A stretch of 32,980 nt of DNA from Sphaerosporella brunnea (GCA_008704415.1 VXIS01000431.1:1-32980); one strand, 5' to 3'. Counted from the stretch's first letter, positions 19,111 to 30,927 are shown. Notes: generated by a model from the sequence alone, not told the origin. Program-made: numbers and translations.

Positions 19111-21789
19111 CGGGATAGGGGTGGGTTATCAGACATTTATTTTGCATTTTTTGTTGTCACTCGGACCGAGTTGTGTTCGAAATCATCATCCCCATCATTT
19201 CCGGTTCAGTATCTAGCCACCAAAATATAAGATTATTCAGCCATTCATGCTCCCACTCTACCTCGAGATGTTGAGGACCCTACTCTCGCCAAAGCAGCGT
19301 CTGATTGACAGCCTGAGTCTCAAACGCCTCTGCTGCACTGTTTTCCCGATGGCACGCGGAACCGCGTTCAACCCTGACTGCGCGCATCGGCTTCGGCCAG
19401 CACACGGGTGACCGAGGTCCCGCTGGGCGCGGTCAGATGTCGCCGACAGTGCGGCAGGGTCGAGGTGATGGTTGAACGTGCAGGAGTGCAGCGGCAAGCG
19501 CGCAATGGCCACGCCTATGAGCGTTGGGGAAGACACTGTGCAGTGGCGAGTGCGAGCCCCGCCGCACCGCCACGTTGCGACAGGAACCGTTTTCTGTCGG
19601 GAACAAGTGGAAACGTTTGATGGAAATCAAAGCCCGACGCGGTGTCACCCAACTACACTCCGAAGCTCACCCGCGTGGCCGCACAACATAGGATAGCCCG
19701 GGTCTTGCGCCCCACCGAGTAATGAATGGCGCCTGCAGTCAGACCAAGGAATGCTCCGTACGTTCACTCCGCAGAACGCACATTCTCCAACTGAACAAGC
19801 CACGCAAAGAGACCTGGACGAACGTAACCACGACGAAAGGTCTCTGCGTTGTTAGGGGTCGTGATGCTCGCGACACAAAAGCCGTGATCTGCGAAGTTCC
19901 TTTGTCGTGAACGTCGTATCACACATGGTCAGATATAGAAACCATTGCCGCGTATGTGTTGACACTTAGATGAAAATAGTCCATATTGCACCGCCTCATC
20001 CCGGCACTTGACCCGCTGCACGCAACGCTGCGGATATGTGCAGTGTGTGGCACAGTCATCCCCATCCTGACCCCCAATGGAGTCATGTTCCCAGCCCGAT
20101 GCCATTTCCACGTTCACCCCGCCTGGACATTTGCTGTCAGGGCCGTCCACGTCACCGTCACCGTGTCCACGGTGTCAGTGACCGGTACCGTGTAGACGTT
20201 CATTTTGTTGCTATTCCAACGGGTGGCGTTGTTAGAGTGTCGAAGCAACTGGACCGGTTCCTGGTCATCCAGAGCTTTGTTGCGAGGATCAGGTTAGGCT
20301 GCACTTTGGTAACAAAAGAGCGGGAACAAGGCGCTGAACCGCAGCCGAAGCACCAGGCGAACAGCTGGCACGGAAGACGCAGGCGAATGCAGGACTGCCC
20401 GAGGCATTTCGTGGACACCGTACATGCGACGTCGGAGTCACCTTGACGACGCACGTTCACAAAACCTGACGATCCGAGTCACCTTGTCAAGCGCACAAAG
20501 AACCTGGGATAACGGCAAGCAGTCGTTGATGAGGGGCTATTGTTGGATGATTCACGTGATCGAAACCTAGTGTTGCCCAATGGGCACCCTCGTGCGGTAG
20601 GTGAGGCGTCTCCAGCCGCGTAGTTTGTAGATACAACGTTGGGCTGTAGACACCCATTGATGGATGGAGGCGTGTACGGCGGATCGTGACCTACCGAGGC
20701 CCAATAGGGTCACATGGTGTATGATGGGCTGTTACAGACCAAGGGTTTGGGGTGGAGTTGCTGGTCGCGACATCCTTTTTATTGCGCATTATTATCGCTC
20801 ATCTGCACACGGGGCGAGAAACTGTTGCGGACACTGAGTGGATTTGGTCCAGAAGCAAGCCACGTGGTCGCGTGGTACCTCATTCAGGCGGGGCTGCGCG
20901 CGGTACACTGTGGAATCTAATCCTAGCTAAGCTGGATGATCAAATCACGCTGCGGAATGAATCCAACACACAAAGCACGGTTCGAAAGCAGCTCGCCGGA
21001 GAACATGAAAAATATCGGCACACGTAGAGTCTCAATGCGGGGCACAAACACAACGGGTCAAGATGCGTGATACCGTGATCATAGAACTATCCATATGTGC
21101 AGGTTCTCCACCGACCGCGCTCGCCAGAAAAGAACACCGGCGACGTATCAGGGCGGCTCAGACGGGCGTTTTTGACTTGGATATCCGAATTTTCAACCGG
21201 CTGTTTATCGATGTCTGTAAGACATTTGACGCCGAAACTGGCCTTAAATCCAGAAACGTCGAAAAAAATATAAACGCCTGTCTGAGCGGCCCTATCCTCT
21301 GTCCGCGCGGTTTCTCTTTACCGGGTCTTCCAACACTGTTCTTCGTTCGTTGCTGCTGCGGATTAGTTGCCCACTGCAGTCTTTCCACATTGTCTCGTGC
21401 CCTTATTTCGCCATGTTGTGCGCCTACATCGTGGACAGAGATCAACCACCTGCACCTTCCACCCCACATGAACGATGTTTTTGGATGTTGGGAACAGGGA
21501 CACCTGCAGTGAGGAATCGTTGTGGAGGAATATATCATAGTGCAATGTAGACCTGTCGGGATAGCGGAGCGGGGCAACGATGATCATCTTCAAGGTTCCC
21601 AGGCTGCAGTCGACTTGATGGCTCGGCTTGGCTCGCCTTGTAAGCCCTACTTCGAGGCCCTTCAGTCTTTCAATTCGGGTGGCTTCGGCGTTTTGCTTTG
21701 GTGGTGATCGCTTCGGCATTTCGTAGCTTGAGTTAGCAAGCGACGCCACGTCCTCACTTTGCTTTTCGTTGTGTTTTGTTTTAATCATA
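19111..21789. other. Anonymous sequence
   Basis: No gene recognised on either strand. A run of CACCGTCACCGTGTCCACGG-type words near 20150-20195 is partly palindromic. Open frames at 21063-21512 (plus) and 21158-21842 (minus) overlap and show no known motif. Confidence 0.45.
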
Positions 21790-21893
21790 TTGCATTCGAC
21801 CGCTTGCAGCCATGGCATGGGTAAAAACAGAATCATTGCCACCCCTAGGCTCAGCGTCCTACTGTGGGGTCTGCTCCTTCGAAGGCAAGAAAA
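21790..21893 (+). repeat. Dispersed repeat, copy B
   Basis: Partner of copy A at 13324-13410, in the same orientation and clearly diverged. It ends shortly before the ORF1-like remnant, while copy A has no such neighbour. Confidence 0.75.
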
Positions 21894-21932
21894 TCAACGA
21901 AATCGCAAAAAGTATACATAAAGGACTGTGTT

Positions 21933-22655
21933 TCAGCCCCTCATCAACCCTGTCCGCTGGTCCCTCTCCTTCCCCTTTCCCCTTTCCTTCCCCTTCTTTG
22001 TGCCACCCTGGGGTTCGTGCGTTGTGCGTGGCTTGGTATTGCCTGCTCCTCCTCCTATGTAGAAGTTGAAGCACACAGCTCCATCACCGTCCACTTGGGC
22101 CCAGGACGGGACGCTCTTGCCGGCTAACTGTGCCGCAGTACGGTCCGAGGGACGCCTGTGCTTCTTTCTCTGAACTTTACTCCATCCCTCTTTCACCTCA
22201 GTCTCATCGGGGGGAGGGGGGGCGGACAGGGCTGGTACGTCCCGCACATCAGGCGTTGGGCGCACCGAGACCAGTGCGTTCCTCCGCCCTGCATACTTTG
22301 AATGCATCAGCGAGGGGGGGGGGAGATCTCCCGTGTGTTCTTTTTGTCGGTTTCTGCACCGGGCTAGGCGGCTCAGAGCGTTTACGTTTTGGCTTTGTCG
22401 CCGGAGGCGGAGCTGCCGGCGTTTCCAGGGCTGTTGTTGCTGGGGGCGGGAGTGCGGACAGCGTCTGAGTGGCAGAATCGGCAACCCATTGCCTGGGGGA
22501 CGTCCAGGGTTGCCCCATGTGATACCGTCGCGATTCGATGGCTTATGGCTTTGAGCCTTTTGAGCCAAACAGAAGCTCATTGTTCTGTGCAGACAGCTTG
22601 TAGACCGTACCTCTAAGCGCAAGTACGATCGTGACAAAATTGGCAATGCTGGCAT
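21933..22655 (-). pseudogene. Pro-rich ORF, possible LINE ORF1 N-terminal remnant
   Basis: A 240-codon minus-strand frame ends in PPPPDETEVKEGWSKVQRKK and RRPSDRTAAQLAGK (about 22220-22100). A second minus-strand frame at 22249-22518 reads better upstream, with ALPPPATTALETPAAPPPAT, KPKRKRSEPPSPVQKPTKRT and SPPPL. A frameshift near 22250 would join the two. A Pro-rich linker with basic clusters followed by a GWxxVxxKK motif is a common layout of fungal LINE ORF1 N-termini. It is not closely similar to the ORF1 at 1-1902, so it would be another family. No nucleic-acid-binding domain, endonuclease or RT follows, so the call is weak. Confidence 0.35.
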
Positions 22656-23246
22656 CGTATCCTTCCTTGAAAGCGGTGAATTGCGGACCCAAAAGTCCTA
22701 CGATATGGGTGGGGAGAGGTGGTGGGGGGCTGGAAGGGCGTCCCCGCTCACGTCCCGCTTCTCCGCATCGCGCGTCCTCACTTTGCTCAGTATCATATCA
22801 AATTCCCGCGACCGTCGCAGACAACCGTTCAACTTCCCCGAAGTCGATTAGCATCAATTTGAGACTTCGTCATAATGGCCGGTGACTCGTGTGCAGCACC
22901 ATTCACGTCCACCAGTACGAAGATACCTTGTACAGACGAGAACGGTGAAACCGCGCAACCTCGAGTATCCGGGCTCGCCAAGTGAGATGTCTAGAGAAAT
23001 GCAAGTGAGGGCACGTCTGGGGAGGAGGCTGCTCTCTCTCCTGCACATGATACCTTGACTGAATAGAACGACATGACACAGTTTGGCAAAACTACAGCAA
23101 AATTTCCGACGGCCACAGAGACGAAGGGAAGAAAAGGGAGACGAACGTGAATGATCTCACATAATAGCAGTACCTAACAATCAACCTATAATGACCCATC
23201 ACACTGTAGAATGCAATTGTACAAGGCGGATCATTAATTCCAACAC
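22656..23246. other. Anonymous sequence
   Basis: Nothing recognised. Confidence 0.4.
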
Positions 23247-24060
23247 TTAATCCCCCAGGGCAGTGATGCCCTGTTCCAAAATTGCCAGCACAGCATCATA
23301 CATCGCAGTTATCTCCTCCTCTTGCTGCCCGTGCGGGGGTACCATGACAGGAATACCATGCTCATTCATCATCAACCGCATATGGTTGGGACGAATACGC
23401 ATCTTGACGATCAGCTCTTGCCAGCCATCAAGTATCGGCCACAATGTGGACTGCGCAGTGTTATTAAACGTGGGCATCACGTTCTTTATGAACCGCGTCT
23501 GGTTGAGGAAATAATCTTTCTTCGAGGCCGCAAAGCTCCAAAGATCATGGGTATTGTCGGAAACGCTGAGGCTCGTAAAAATGGTGGGACACGGTTTTAG
23601 GTTTCTTAGGGCACCGCACTCGTCGTGGTGAATAACGATCTCAAGCAGGATGTAGTGAAAGCTTTCGAGATCCTGGATCGGCGAGTGTGCATCGGTCATG
23701 CCTTCCAGGATGTCAATACTCATGTACATCAAAGTGCCGCTAAAGTGATCTCCAGCCACTCGCTATCAGGCTTGGTCAATTGCGAAGTAAAAGTCGATGA
23801 GCAAACGATAGAGATCTGTAGGCGGTGTCTTCATTTGTGGATGCAGGGGGACCATGGTGCACGATACGTCGCGATGGAAGACATGGTGGATGGTGTACAA
23901 GTAGCGGTGGCCGACGACGGCATCCTTCAGTGCGAGAAGGAGGTGTTTGTAAAAATGGAAAGACAGCAAGGGCAATCCGAGAGGGCTCATGATTAGAGCA
24001 ATCAGGACTAGCCTCGGGTAGGTGGCTGCCAGGCAAACATACAGCTGCTTAAATCCGAAA
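23247..24060 (-). pseudogene. FunK1-like fungal protein kinase, C-lobe remnant
   Basis: One minus-strand frame, broken only by adjacent TGA and TAG codons near 23764, carries the landmarks of the fungal-specific FunK1 kinase family. These are YPRLVLIAL and SPLGLPLLSF (about 24020-23960), LLLALKDAVVGHRYLY, FHRDVS (catalytic HRD loop, about 23870), LLIDFYFAIDQ (the DFG-like position, about 23780), GTLMYMSIDILEG (about 23735), then QDLESFHYILLEIVI and a helical tail ending at 23247. The N-lobe with the ATP-binding Lys is absent. The metal-binding motif normally LIDFDLA reads LIDFYFA, so activity is unlikely even without the stops. The kinase sequence fades about 160 bases before the chromovirus target site at 24216. 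Confidence 0.7.
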
Positions 24061-24215
24061 TTGCGGACATAAAGAAATTGTTGGCATCAAAACGAACACA
24101 GCCTTTCAGCCACACAAAAGCTTGGCACCTACAGGTGTTGGGGTTCATGCACATTCAACTGATGCGCATGGGACAAGGGGAACAAACGCAGTAATGCAAC
24201 AGACACTAACAGCCA
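24061..24215. other. Spacer between kinase remnant and chromovirus
   Basis: Upstream of the kinase C-lobe on the minus strand. It could hold decayed N-lobe or intron sequence, but no motif is visible. Confidence 0.35.
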
Positions 24216-24220
24216 TCAGG
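24216..24220. repeat. Target-site duplication TCAGG, left
   Basis: The 5 bases TCAGG next to the left LTR equal those at 31779-31783 next to the right LTR. Five bases is the usual size for Ty3/Gypsy integration. Confidence 0.9.
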
Positions 24221-25030
24221 TGTAACGAGGCTCTGTCTACCAGAGTGTCGTGGAATTGAACTCAGGACCTTAAGGCTAAATCCTAAACGATAGAATTTTA
24301 AGGGCTATCTTGTCGGGTGGACACTAATGGTTCTTGTTGCTGAAGATAAAGGGGTTCTCTCGGCGGAAGCAATCCTACTTATAGTAGAACGCCGCTCCAG
24401 ACACTACCGTTTCCCTGAGTAATACTCAGCGTCTACTCCTTGCTGGCTTTCCCACAGTCTCTACGACTGTGGGCGTCAAGGCGCGCACAGAGATCGCCCC
24501 ACCTTCCTATGACTCACTCTTTGATTCCAAATCATGAGTCATAGACATGGGTCTCACCCGGATACACCGCTCCGTAAGCGTTGTCTTCTCGTGTTGCAGG
24601 AAGATGCTCAGCCCCATTGGCTCCATCTCCCGATCATCTGCGTCGCATGTTTCACGCAACAACCCCACTTACTATGGAGGTTCTAGGCCGAGTGATTCTT
24701 TCTTTTTTTAGCTCTACGCCTTCCGCTTGATCACTCCTGACCCCTCCGATCGTCATGCTAGTTCTTGAAACAGGCAGATCAACGAAGATATCTCGGAAGA
24801 GCTCTAACAATAGCCTATACTATTGTCATCTCCGAACCGGGTGCTCTCCCCAGGTAGCGTCCTACTTGAGGCACCCGATCTCCAAGTTCTTCCATAGCGT
24901 CACTCAAGCTAGCTACTATGATCCGGAGCCACCCGGCTATCACGTGCCCTCGAGGCAATCACTATGTAAACTCTATTTTATTCCCTAGCTGACTACTTAG
25001 AGTACATGTCACGTGACCATACCCGTGACA
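24221..25030 (-). repeat. 3' LTR of the chromovirus (810 bp)
   Basis: On the minus strand it starts TGTCACGGG and ends GTTACA (TG...CA). It contains a CACGTG palindrome at 25008-25017 and another CACGTG at 24941-24946. A 10-base dyad with two TGACTCA sites lies at 24507-24516 and 24535-24544. CTGAGTAATACTCAG lies near 24414. These palindromes recur in the other LTRs. Confidence 0.95.
24507..24544. promoter_or_regulatory. Inverted pair of TGACTCA sites in the LTR
   Basis: CTATGACTCA and TGAGTCATAG form a perfect 10-base inverted repeat 18 bases apart. TGACTCA is the binding site of AP-1/Gcn4-type bZIP factors. The arrangement is kept exactly in the right LTR (31255-31264 and 31283-31292) and with one change in the third LTR (32514-32523 and about 32542-32550). 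A role in LTR transcription under stress or amino-acid starvation is inferred, not shown. Confidence 0.5.
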
Positions 25031-25043
25031 TCACTCCCCTCCT
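25031..25043 (-). other. Polypurine tract next to the 3' LTR
   Basis: The minus strand reads AGGAGGGGAGTGA directly before the LTR start TGTCACG. This is the expected place for the plus-strand primer of reverse transcription. Confidence 0.8.
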
Positions 25044-25115
25044 AACTAATCTCCTCTCGAGATACTGACTTCCTTTTTTTTTTTTAAGTTTAAGGAATGT
25101 AACCAAGGAAATCCT

Positions 25116-28100
25116 TCATTTCATTCTACTATCCCTCGCCTGTCGGGAATATCTTTCATGGAACTCCTTGAGCATACAGCTAACAGTCTTGTCACCGTTT
25201 AAGTGCTCCCATGGTTTCCACGTGGCTTCCTCAGGGACATAGCCTTACCAGAACACCAAGTACTTAACCCTCTTCTTCTGCCGGTTGAGCCTGCTTTTGG
25301 CAATCTTGTCAACCACCCAGTACGTTTTTCCATCTATCTCCTCGGGAGGAGGTCGATTTTGGTGTCTTCCAGGAAGCTTTGACTCCCTGTATGGCTCCAC
25401 CAAGGACACATGATAGACTGGATACATTTCCATAGCTGAAGGCAACCGGACTTTTACTGCTCGTTTCCCTATCAACTTTATGATTGGGAACGGCCCAATC
25501 TTTTTGTCATCAAGCTTCTTTGAGGGTCTCTTTGCCCTTATGTTGCGAGCGTCTATCATCACCATATCTCCCACCTTGAACGAAGGCTGGCTTTGTGCTT
25601 TTGCGTCATGCCACTTTGCCATTCGTGTCTGTGCTTAATAGATGTTCTCTTGCAGGAACGCCAAGATTCTCTTCCAACGTGTGAGCAATAGCTCGCTTGC
25701 TGGATTGGACCATTCCTTCTCTTCGGCTGGCTTGACCCACTGCGTCTCTGGCTGGAAATTTAGTTCTCCTGAAACGGAGACATCTTGGTAGTCTTGGGGA
25801 CTGCCATATTGTAGGCAAATTCTGCCATCGGCAACAGGTCTACCCAGTCATCCTGCTGGAAGGAACAGTAGTGTCTTACATACTGCTCCAACACCGAGTT
25901 GACTCTCTCAGTTTGTCCATCTGTCTGTGGATGGAAAGCTGTGGACATAGACAGTTTGACGTCCAAATGTTCCATCAACTCCTTCCACAAGTGCGACGTG
26001 AACTTTGCATCCCTATCGGATACTATTTCTGAGGGTAGGCCATGGAGCCTCCAAATCTCCTTTGCAAAGAGCTTTGCTAACTCTTGTACTGGAGTCTCTT
26101 CATTCGTCTTCAACGGAATGAAGTGCGCCATCTTGGTGAGACGGTCTACTATTACCCACACCTGGGTGTAGCCGTCAGACTCTGGCAATGCCACTATAAA
26201 GTCCATTGAGATAGACTTTCACGGACGGTACGGAATCTCTAAGGGCTGCAACAGCCCATACTTCTTATGCCTGCTGGTCTTATCTCTCTGACAAGTATCG
26301 CAGCTTCTGACATAGTCTCGTACGTCCTCGTCCATCTTAGACCAGAAGAGGTTTTGCTTCATTCTTTCTGCGGTCTTGGACTGTCCAAAGTGGCCTGCTG
26401 CCTTTGAGTCATGATTCTCTTGCAAGATCCATAGCTTGAGCTGAGGGTCATTAGGTATTACCCATCTATTCTCGTAGAACAGAAGTCCCTCTTTAACCTC
26501 AAACTTCTCTGCTACAGTTGAATCCTGCCTCTCTACTGTTTTTCTTGTCTTCACCCAATCTTGGTCTGCGGCTGCTGCTCTACGCAATGCCTCCAAGAAG
26601 GGATCTGGCAACTGGACCTCTCTGGATCCAGCAAGCTTGGCAGAGCTCATTACGAGTTGTCCCGGCTTGAAGAAGCTCATCTCGGGAGCTTTACTCCCCT
26701 CCTCTGGGCCGTAGTCCCAACGCCTCGATCACACATCAGCCTTTGTGTTCTTATCTCCAGGCCGATATATCACTTTGAAGTTAAACTCTGCTAGATGTTC
26801 TGCCCAACGGGCTTGACGTCTTGTCAACACCTTTGTCGACGCAAAGTACTCCAAGTTCTTGTCATCCGTATACACTGTGATTTCTCCAGCCACTGATTTC
26901 AACATATGTTCCCATTTTTGAAATGCCACCACAATGGCTAACATTTCCTTGTCATGAATGTGATAGTTGATCTCGGCAGGCTTGAACTTTCGGGAGTGAA
27001 AGGCTACTGGGTGTAATCGGACATCATCCTGTACCTGGGAGAGGATAGCGGTAAGCGCAAAGTCGCTAGCATCCGTCTCCACGATTGCCTGTTTTTCAGG
27101 ATGAAAGTGGACTAGGATAAGAGCCTCAATGAATTTTCTCTTGAGCTCCTCAAACGCCTGCTGACACTGAAAGAACAACTCGAAGCCTATACCCTTCTTG
27201 GTCAACTCCGTCAGTGGCGGAACTATCTCGGAGAATCCACTAGCGAATCTCCTGTAGAAGTTTGCGAATCAAATAAAGGCTTGCACGTCCTTCACCTTCT
27301 GAGGTGCCACCCATTCTTGGATGGTCTTAACCTTACTTGGGGACTTTGAAATCCCCTCTGAGGATATCTGGTATCCTAGGTATTCTACTTCCAAGACGTG
27401 GAAACAACTCTTCTTTATTGAAGCACAAAACCTTGTCTGCTTCAATTTCTCCAGAACTTTCTTCACAATCTCTATATGTCTCTCTTCTGTGTCGGAGTAG
27501 ATGAGTATGTCATCGATACAGACGACTACTCCTTCATCTAACTGTTCTCGGAGAACTGTGTTGATCATAGCCTGAAAGGTAGCGGGCGCATTGCACAGCC
27601 CAAACGGCATGACCAAGTACTCAAACAGCCCACATCGTGTCCTAAACGCTGTCTTCCACTCGTCTCCCTCCGCAATTTGAATGAGATTGTACCCATTCTT
27701 TAGGTCCAGCTTAGTAAATATCTTAGCCTTTCCCAATCGCTCACGAAGTTCCGACATTAGTGGTAGCGGGGTGCGGTCCTTTACCGTTACCTTGTTTAAC
27801 CCTCGATAGTCGACGCACAAACGAAGACTTCCATCAGGCTTAGGGACGAAGATGATAGGGACCGCAGCAGCTGACTTGGACTGTCGGATCTTGCCTGACG
27901 CAAGCTCCTTGCGGAGGTATTCTCTTAACACCTCCAACTCCTTTTCTGACAGAGGGTATATGGGCCCATAGGGCGGCACTGCCCCTTCTATCGGTCTAAT
28001 GTCATAGTCGTATGAGGTGTGGCCAGGAAGACGGTTGATTTCTTCTTCACTGAACACTGGGGCCCATTCGCGGTACTGCTCTGGCAGTCTCTCCGCAATG

Positions 28101-28684
28101 TCACCTCGTTCCTCATCGTGCCAATCTATACTATTCACAACCCAAGGCTTGCCCTCATGAAGCAACTTAACAAAGTTCTTCACGACTTGCCATACCGACA
28201 CTGGGAAGCAATGCTGACTACAGTACTCACTGCGCCACTGCATCGTCCCAGTGTGCCAGTATATGTTCGGGTTGTGCTGTTCTAACCAGGAGATAGGTAT
28301 ATAGCCCGAGACATCTGTTTCCAGCCGACCTATCTCCCAAGTCATCTGCTCTTGGTGTTTTCCAATCCTCATGCATAAGGGGTTGGTATAACGAGCAACA
28401 GTCTCCGCTAATGGAGTTTCATCTGCCCCAGTCACTTGGATGGGAGTGTCTCTTTTTATCCATGGCAACTTATGCTCGAACACAAAGTCTTCGTTCAAGA
28501 TGGGCCCAGAACACCCTAAGTCAATCAAGAACCTTCCTTTGCAACTACGAGACTTGCCATACTCTGTGGTCCACCAAATGTCTGCCACTAGGAACATTCT
28601 CTTCTCGTGTTTTGGAGGATCCACTCAAGGCTTCTTAGGCGTCTGCCTTTCTGCAACTACTGTCTTTCTCTTAAGGGGATTCAT
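25116..28684 (-). pseudogene. pol: Chromovirus pol: protease, RT, RNase H, integrase, chromodomain
   Basis: ATG at 28684 starts MNPLKRKTVV. The domains follow in order. An aspartic protease has FLIDLGCSG with Asp near 28522, where D-S/T-G is usual. RT (about 27950-27400) has FVPKPDGSLRLCVDYRGLN, FTKLDLKNGYN and VVCIDDILIYS, so the usual Y/F of the YxDD box is Cys. RNase H has ETDASDFALTAIL and YTDDKNLEYF. Integrase has the HHCC finger (GHFG...CDTCQRDK, about 26400-26270) and core motifs IVDRLTKMAHF, SDRDAKFTSHLW and FHPQTDGQTERVN. A chromodomain follows (YWVVDKIAKSRL, then GYVPEEATWKPWEHLNG, about 25320-25195). Frame stops are TGA at 28625, 27269, 26729 and 26219, plus TAA at 25245; frameshifts lie near 25775 and 25620. 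The natural end is the TGA at 25116. Domain identity is sure. Confidence 0.95.
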
Positions 28685-28892
28685 GGTTCAGTACGTTTTA
28701 CGCCTTTCGACACCTAAGCAAGCGCAATGTCTTGCTGAACTACGTCTCTGTGGGATATTGATATGTCTGTGTCTATATGCCCTTTGCTGACTCTTATATG
28801 ACAGCATATTTCAGGTACTGAACCCATCCCCAGAGAGCCTTTTCCCTAAGAACGACTATTTAATTTCGACTAGAAAATCCTAACTACAAAGC
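28685..28892 (-). other. Spacer between gag and pol
   Basis: About 208 bases separate the gag stop from the first pol ATG. Gag and pol are therefore not joined by a simple overlapping frameshift in this copy. Whether the family normally has a fused frame here cannot be told from one decayed copy. Confidence 0.5.
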
Positions 28893-30927
28893 CTAGATAT
28901 CGAGATCTGAGTCTGCTCCTTCGTCCATCTCCAGGATCCTACCCGATACCGCTGTAGGGGCCTGAGGCTGCGTGCTAGCAACCTTAGCCTTCTTTTCGGA
29001 TTTCTCATCTGAGTCCTCGGCCTTTCTCTTCTGCGAGCTAGCCACCTTCTGGCTGACCGGCTCCTTGGTGAAGCATTCAAACCAAGAGTGGTTCTTCTTG
29101 CCACACTTCAAGCGGAGCTTTTCCTTGGCTCGCTAATCAAGGACATCCTTGCTGATACCCTTAAGCTCGGCAGTCTTATCCTTCCAGCTGCGATCTTTCT
29201 TCGACTTGTCCTTGCTGCACGAAGCCTTGTCGGAGGGCTTGGAGGCAGGATTGGGCTTTGCGCCTTGTCCCTTCTCCTTCCCATTGCTTTTGCCACCTTG
29301 ACTGGTGGACTTCTTGTGGTGCCGTTCCCAATCTTCAAGGACATGGCCCATGTCTCGCAGCATGGCCATCTGCGCACTCACATCATTGGGCTTAGGTTGA
29401 ACCTTAGCCCAATCCTTGGACAGTTCTTCGGATAGCCCCTCCTTGAGCTTATGCTTGACCATGTCCATACGTAACCAGTGATCCACATCAATCTGGTTAC
29501 CTCATCCAGGAAGGAATCAATGCCGGCTGTCTGACGCAACTTCTGCCATTCCTGTACTGCCTTGTCACAATTGACACGGCCGCCGAACGAGGCCCTAAGG
29601 CTAGCCTCAAATCTCTCCCAGGTCGCGAAGCTGGGATCATTGATCCGGAATCCTCGGACACAGATCGACTCTTTTCGATCTATGTTGATTTTGTAGGTGG
29701 CGAACCAATCGTACGCCGCCTCCTCCATCAACAATCCTGCTAAGAGGATCTTGGTGAGGTCATCTGGGTGGGACCTCGGGTTGAGCGTGAAGTATGAATC
29801 CAGGCTCGATAGGAATCGGTTAAGGTCTCGTTCCTTACCCTTGAAGGGCTTTGGTTCGGGCACCTTAATCGACCTTGGCTGCTGCTCAGCCTTTATTTGG
29901 GCCCTTCGATTGGCCCCAAGCTCGTTGACGATTTGGCGTCGGTGCCACTTCTTCCAGCGCACAAGATGTCGCTGGAGATCCGGCTTGGAATCGGAATCGT
30001 CGTCACAATTGTCATCGGAATCTCCTGGCGGAGGTGGTCCTCCACTGATTCCTCCTCTTCTACCTCCAGCGCCACCAGCACCTCCTGCACCAGCCGGCTC
30101 TGGGCTTTGAATCCCCCTCACTGGGCTTTCCATGCCCCTAGACCGACTATCTCCTTCTTCTACCTCTCCTGATATCCCCAATCCTTGTGCTCCACCTGGC
30201 CGTATAGCAGCTCCTCTCATGATGTACTGTTGAGGAGTCGGGGGTGCTGAAGGTATTGGCGTCTGGTGCATTACCGGTCGCTTGCTTCGCTTGGCCACAC
30301 CCTTTTTTGCCTTTGGCTTTTAAACCAATCTGGGTCCAAGAGCGGAGTCGTTCGCGACGGAACCTTGCGGATGATTCTGAGGGGTACGTGCGAGGCTTGC
30401 GACAATTGAGGTGAGATTGGGGGAACGGAGGCCGCTTCTTGGTACTCAGCCTGCGTCCACTGACTCTTGGCTGCTTCTTCCTCCAGGAAACCGCTGAGGT
30501 TCCAGAGGGCGACTGGGGTTGGCTCCCAGTCTATCTGATCGCCCTGCAAGTCGTCTTGCTCAGCTAGACGACTGAGCTCTCGATACATGAGCTGGACATG
30601 TTGCTGCATGTCAGCAATTGCCATCTCATAAAGTCTACGAGTAGCCTCTTGCTGCTTGACTATCCGTGCGAGCACAGTGTGCGCTCCCCTGACCTGATCC
30701 TTGACTAACTCAAAGACCAACTCCTGGATCTGCTGAAACAGCTGATCCATGTTTGCCGCGGAATCGATAGACTTTGGGACATCTTTCGCTGCAACCCCTA
30801 AGATGAGGGAAGCGACTTCTCTAAGGTTTCTAACTATGAGGCGACGGCTGTCGGCATCAGGATACTGCTGAGGGTTCCACTCGAGGAGCGGAATCTTGGG
30901 GGCGGGCTTGATGGTGATAGAAGCCAT
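28893..30927 (-). pseudogene. gag: Chromovirus gag with degenerate zinc knuckle
   Basis: ATG at 30927 starts MASITIKPAPKIPLLEWNPQ, and the same start is seen in the second copy at 32888. The N-terminal part is alpha-helical (LFQQIQELVFELVKDQVRGA). After a frameshift near 30310 comes an Arg/Gly/Pro-rich linker, then the capsid-like region FKGKERDLNRFLSSLDSYFT with AAYDWFATYK and FEASLRASFG (about 29860-29580). A second frameshift near 29485 leads to HKLKEGLSEELSKDW, a Lys-rich stretch, TAG at 29133 and LRLKCGKKNHSWFECF (about 29110-29070). That is a CCHC knuckle whose first Cys is Arg. A Lys/Glu-rich tail ends with TAG at 28893. Gag packages element RNA in virus-like particles; this copy cannot make the full protein. 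Confidence 0.9.

Noticed and set aside
26219..28627. TGA read as tryptophan (alternative genetic code)
   Set aside because: Other remnants and the rest of the element also carry TAG and TAA stops plus frameshifts, so decay explains the TGA codons.
30290..30325. Possible programmed frameshift in gag at TTTAAAA
   Set aside because: The codon phase does not fit a canonical -1 slippery heptamer, and the shift lies inside gag where no frameshift is expected. A mutation is simpler.
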